Source of the DNA: Streptomyces vinaceus
GTDB lineage: Bacteria > Actinomycetota > Actinomycetes > Streptomycetales > Streptomycetaceae
Direction: 5' to 3'
NCBI RefSeq assembly: GCF_008704935.1
Contig: NZ_CP023692.1
Span: 4,392,001 to 4,456,000 of the forward strand
Length of the DNA: 64,000 nucleotides
Below, one piece after another: positions 60,807 to 64,000 of this stretch. Position 1 is the stretch's first letter. Every line of letters starts with the position of its first letter. The notes beneath the pieces are model-generated. The model had not been told where the DNA came from. It did not search any database and saw only the letters and a list, made by a program, of their open reading frames with translations. The translations under genes were made by a program, and so were the position numbers.

Positions 60807-61595
60807 GTGACAACGGCTATGACCGAAACCAGGCACGGGGGTACTGGAGGGCATGGAGCCGTCGCGGCCCGGGCGCGCAAGGTCGTCAAGGCCTACGGCG
60901 CCGGGGAGACCCGCGTGGTCGCCCTCGACGAGGTCGACGTGGACATCAAGCGCGGCCAGTTCACGGCGATCATGGGCCCCTCCGGCTCCGGCAAGTCCAC
61001 GCTGATGCACTGCCTCGCCGGTCTCGACACGGTGACCAGCGGGCAGATCCACCTGGACGACACCGAGATCACCGGGCTGAAGGACAAGAAGCTCACGCAG
61101 CTGCGCCGCGACCGGATCGGCTTCATCTTCCAGGCCTTCAACCTGCTGCCCACGCTCAACGCCCTGGAGAACATCACGCTCCCCATGGACATCGCGGGCC
61201 GCAAGCCCGACGCGGAGTGGCTGAACCGCGTCGTCGAGACCGTCGGTCTCGCCGGGCGTCTCAAGCACCGCCCGACCGAGCTCTCCGGCGGCCAGCAGCA
61301 GCGCGTGGCCGTCGCCCGCGCCCTCGCGGCCCGCCCGCAGATCATCTTCGGCGACGAGCCCACCGGAAACCTGGACTCCCGGGCCGGCGCCGAGGTCCTC
61401 GGCTTCCTGCGCCGCTCGGTGGACGAGCTCGGCCAGACCATCGTGATGGTCACGCACGACCCGGTGGCCGCCTCGTACGCGGACCGTGTGATCTTCCTGG
61501 CCGACGGCCGGATCGTGGACGAGATGTACGGGCCCACCGCCGAACAGGTCCTCGACCGCATGAAGGACTTCGACGCGCGCGGGCGGACCTCGTGA
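60807..61595 (+). CDS. ABC transporter ATP-binding protein (MacB/LolD-like)
   Basis: This 262-residue ATPase pairs with the FtsX-type permease that follows. Walker A is GPSGSGKST, the Q-loop is IFQAFNLLP (typical of MacB/LolD types), the signature is LSGGQQQRVAVA, Walker B is IIFGDEPTGNLD, and the H-loop is MVTHDPVAAS. GTG 60807 has GAGGGGA upstream. The stop overlaps the permease start by 4 bp. Such exporters move lipids, peptides or antibiotics; in S. coelicolor a like pair lies in this region (SCO3110/SCO3111 as I recall). Confidence 0.93.
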   Translation: MTTAMTETRHGGTGGHGAVAARARKVVKAYGAGETRVVALDEVDVDIKRGQFTAIMGPSGSGKSTLMHCLAGLDTVTSGQIHLDDTEITGLKDKKLTQLRRDRIGFIFQAFNLLPTLNALENITLPMDIAGRKPDAEWLNRVVETVGLAGRLKHRPTELSGGQQQRVAVARALAARPQIIFGDEPTGNLDSRAGAEVLGFLRRSVDELGQTIVMVTHDPVAASYADRVIFLADGRIVDEMYGPTAEQVLDRMKDFDARGRTS

Positions 61596-64000
61596 GCGCC
61601 GGCACCGTACTGAAGACCTCGCGGCGCAACTTCGTCGCGCACAAGGGGCGGATGGCGCTCTCGGCCGTCGCCGTCCTGCTCTCCGTCGCCTTCGTCTGCG
61701 GCACGCTGGTGTTCACCGACACCATGAACACCACCTTCGACAAGCTCTTCGGCGTCACCAGCGCCGACGTCACCGTCAGCGCGAAGGTGGCCAAGGACGG
61801 GGAGGACAACCCCAACCGCGGCAAGCCCGAGGTGCTGCCGGCCTCGGCCGTCGAGCAGGTGGCGAAGGCCGAGGGCGTCAAGAGCGCCGAGGGCGCCGTG
61901 GTCTCGATGTCCGTGACGGTGGTGAACGCCAAGAACGAGAACATGGGCTCGACCACCGGCGCCCCGACCATCGCGGGCAACTGGAACGACAACGAGCTCA
62001 AGTCGATGAAGATCACCTCCGGCCAGGCCCCGCGCGGCCCGACCGAGATGATGGTCGACGCCGACACCGCGAAGAAGCACCACCTGAAGCTCGGCGACGA
62101 GCTGCGCACCATCGCCATCACCGGGGACGTCCGCGCGAGGATCAGCGGCATCGCGACCTTCACCGTGACCAACCCGGGCGCCGCGATCGTCTACTTCGAC
62201 ACCGCCACCGCGCAGGAGAAACTGCTCGGCGGCCCCGGCCTGTTCACGCACGTCAACGTCACCGCGAAGGACGGGGTCGGCGACGACCGGCTGAAGGCGA
62301 ACGTGGCGAAGGCCGTCGGCGCGGACACGTACAAGCTCCAGACCGCCAAGGAGTCCGCGGACGCCAACCGCAAGGACGTCGGCTCCTTCCTCGACGTCAT
62401 GAAGTACGTGATGCTCGGCTTCGCCGGGATCGCCTTCCTCGTCGGCATCTTCCTCATCTTCAACACCTTCTCGATGCTGGTCGCCCAGCGCACCCGCGAG
62501 ATCGGCCTGATGCGCGCCATCGGCGCCGACAGCGGCCAGATACTCAAGTCCGTGATCGTCGAGGCCTTCCTGCTCGGCCTGGTCGGCTCGGTCCTCGGGG
62601 TCGGGGCCGGTGTGGGGCTGGCCGTCGGCCTGATGCAGCTCATGGGCCAGATGGGCATGCACCTGTCCACCGACGACCTGACCGTCGCCTGGACCACCCC
62701 GGTCGTCGGCCTGGTGCTCGGCATCGTCGTCACCGTCGTCTCGGCCTTCATCCCGGCCCGCCGGGCCGGCAAGGTCTCCCCGATGGCCGCCCTGCGCGAC
62801 GCCGGCACCCCCGGCGACAAGAAGGCCGGCCGGATCCGGGCCGCCGTGGGCCTGGTCCTCACCGGCATCGGCGGCGCGGGCCTCTTCCTCGCCGCGGGCG
62901 CCGACAAGGCGTCGGCCGGCTCGCTCTGGCTCTGCCTGGGCGTGCTGTTCACCCTCATCGGCTTCATCGTGATCGGCCCGCTGCTCGCCGGCCTCGTGGT
63001 CCGGCTGCTGTCCGGCATCGTCCTGCGGCCCTTCGGCTCCGTCGGCCGGCTCGCCGAGCGCAACGCGCTGCGCAACCCGCGGCGCACCGGCGCCACCGCC
63101 GCCGCCCTGATGATCGGACTGGCGCTGGTCGCCTGCCTGTCGGTGGTCGGCTCCTCGATGGTGGCCTCCGCCACCGACGAGCTCGACAAGTCGGTCGGCG
63201 CGGACTACATCGTCCAGTCCCAGACGGGCCAGCCGATCATGCCGCAGGCCGAGCAGGCGCTGCGCGCCACCAAGGACCTGGACCACGTCACCGCCTACCG
63301 GGAGGTGGAGGCGAAGATCACCGCTCCCGACGGCTCCGTCAAGGACGACGGCATCAGCGTCACCGACCCGACGTACGCCCAGGACGTCCGGCGCAAGATG
63401 ATCGCCGGCGAGCACGCGGCGGCGTACGGCAAGGACGCCATCTCGGTCGGCTCGCTCTACGCGGACGAGCACCACGTCAAGGTCGGCGACGAGCTGACGG
63501 TCGCCTTCGCCGGCGGCCGGACCACCCGGCTGAAGGTCGCCGCGATCACCTCCGACGAGGGCAACCTCGACAAGGGCGTGAAGTACATCAGCACCGCCAC
63601 CGCCGAGCAGTTCCTTCCGGCCGACCGGATGCCGCGGCCGTTCATGCTGCTGGCCAAGGCCGCCGACGGGAAGGCGGACGCCGCGTACGGCGCCGTCAAG
63701 GGCGCGCTCGCCGAGTACCCCCAGTACGCGGTGCAGAACCAGACCGACTACAAGCAGACCCTCAAGGACCAGGTCGGCCAGCTGCTGAACATGGTCTACG
63801 GGCTCCTCGGCCTCGCGATCATCGTGGCGGTCCTGGGCGTCGTGAACACCCTGGCCCTCTCCGTGGTCGAGCGGACCCGCGAGATCGGCCTGATGCGCGC
63901 CATCGGCCTCTCCCGCCGCCAGCTGCGCCGCATGATCCGCCTGGAGTCGGTGGTCATCGCCCTCTTCGGCGCCCTGCTGGGCCTGGGCCTGGGCATGGGC
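61592..64000 (+). CDS. ABC transporter permease, FtsX/MacB-like, 3' end cut by window
   Basis: About 803 codons are visible with no stop. This is a double-length FtsX-type permease. There is an N-terminal helix, a first outer domain (about 45-265), a three-helix block with TREIGLMRAIGA, a fused second unit with its own outer domain, and a second three-helix block with TREIGLMRAIGL near the window end. The gene starts with GTG in a GTGA overlap with the ATPase. The long minus-strand open frame over it is a shadow. Its end lies outside the window. Confidence 0.9.
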   Translation, partial: MSAGTVLKTSRRNFVAHKGRMALSAVAVLLSVAFVCGTLVFTDTMNTTFDKLFGVTSADVTVSAKVAKDGEDNPNRGKPEVLPASAVEQVAKAEGVKSAEGAVVSMSVTVVNAKNENMGSTTGAPTIAGNWNDNELKSMKITSGQAPRGPTEMMVDADTAKKHHLKLGDELRTIAITGDVRARISGIATFTVTNPGAAIVYFDTATAQEKLLGGPGLFTHVNVTAKDGVGDDRLKANVAKAVGADTYKLQTAKESADANRKDVGSFLDVMKYVMLGFAGIAFLVGIFLIFNTFSMLVAQRTREIGLMRAIGADSGQILKSVIVEAFLLGLVGSVLGVGAGVGLAVGLMQLMGQMGMHLSTDDLTVAWTTPVVGLVLGIVVTVVSAFIPARRAGKVSPMAALRDAGTPGDKKAGRIRAAVGLVLTGIGGAGLFLAAGADKASAGSLWLCLGVLFTLIGFIVIGPLLAGLVVRLLSGIVLRPFGSVGRLAERNALRNPRRTGATAAALMIGLALVACLSVVGSSMVASATDELDKSVGADYIVQSQTGQPIMPQAEQALRATKDLDHVTAYREVEAKITAPDGSVKDDGISVTDPTYAQDVRRKMIAGEHAAAYGKDAISVGSLYADEHHVKVGDELTVAFAGGRTTRLKVAAITSDEGNLDKGVKYISTATAEQFLPADRMPRPFMLLAKAADGKADAAYGAVKGALAEYPQYAVQNQTDYKQTLKDQVGQLLNMVYGLLGLAIIVAVLGVVNTLALSVVERTREIGLMRAIGLSRRQLRRMIRLESVVIALFGALLGLGLGMG

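Noticed and set aside
60577..60810. 77-codon frame before the ABC ATPase
   Set aside because: It has no ribosome-binding site, lies over a palindrome, and has no family features; it is better explained as promoter and leader DNA.
60893..63475. Minus-strand open frame of 860 codons opposite the ABC exporter
   Set aside because: It overlaps a clear ABC ATPase and FtsX-type permease in the other strand, has low-complexity His/Asp/Gly-rich content, and is the shadow expected at very high GC.

Overview
The window is chromosomal DNA of a high-GC actinomycete, almost certainly a Streptomyces. Third codon positions are nearly all G or C, GTG starts and 4-base GTGA overlaps are common, and the gene set includes an SsgA-like sporulation protein, an RpfB-type resuscitation factor, a protein O-mannosyltransferase, a DivIVA-like coiled-coil protein and a tam/tamR pair. 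As far as I remember the S. coelicolor map, the gene order matches the core region around SCO3110-SCO3160. This is therefore mostly vertically inherited core DNA with a few accessory inserts. I identified about 50 protein genes, one tRNA and one gene remnant.

Layout. 0-6 kb: GNAT acetyltransferase, exonuclease III, a MerR regulator, and a tightly overlapping operon of Baeyer-Villiger-type monooxygenase, alpha/beta hydrolase and short-chain dehydrogenase, followed by a 57-residue hydrophilic protein. 6-13 kb: a tricorn-type protease, a TetR/MMPL exporter pair with clear operator palindromes, and an SsgA-like protein (probably SsgE). 13-19 kb: an energy-coupling-factor Ni/Co importer (fused CbiM-CbiN, CbiQ, CbiO), a serine hydrolase, a penicillin-binding protein and a small secreted protein. 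19-30 kb: protein O-mannosyltransferase, rsmI, a zinc-ribbon-like protein, then tatD-rpf-ksgA-ispE (the order conserved from mycobacteria), a membrane acyltransferase and an ABC-F ATPase. 30-38 kb: two tandem membrane-anchored beta-propeller proteins, two LuxR-type regulators on either side of a lone galE, and the divergent tamR/tam pair followed by a degenerate VOC-family remnant. 39-48 kb: a translationally coupled desaturase-tetR pair, ppc, then pth, rplY, prs, glmU and tRNA-Gln(TTG) on the minus strand. 48-57 kb: an HTH protein with a homing-endonuclease-like domain, an orphan histidine kinase, a nuclease/deaminase-SUKH island, a DivIVA-like protein and a CGNR regulator. 57-64 kb: hydrolase, membrane protein, MFS exporter and an ABC exporter cut by the window end.

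The most interesting segment is 50.4-55.2 kb. Three units sit around one divergent promoter region, and each pairs a polymorphic-toxin catalytic domain with a SUKH-superfamily immunity domain. A YwqJ-like deaminase lies next to a SUKH-3 gene. A WHH nuclease is fused to SUKH-1 in one polypeptide. A YrhB-like N-terminus, a collagen-like repeat linker, an XOO_2897-like deaminase and SUKH-4 are fused in another. Catalytic residues look intact and no secretion signal is visible, so this looks like an intracellular, self-neutralised effector system rather than an ordinary exported toxin. The fold assignments come from motifs read by eye and should be tested with profile searches.
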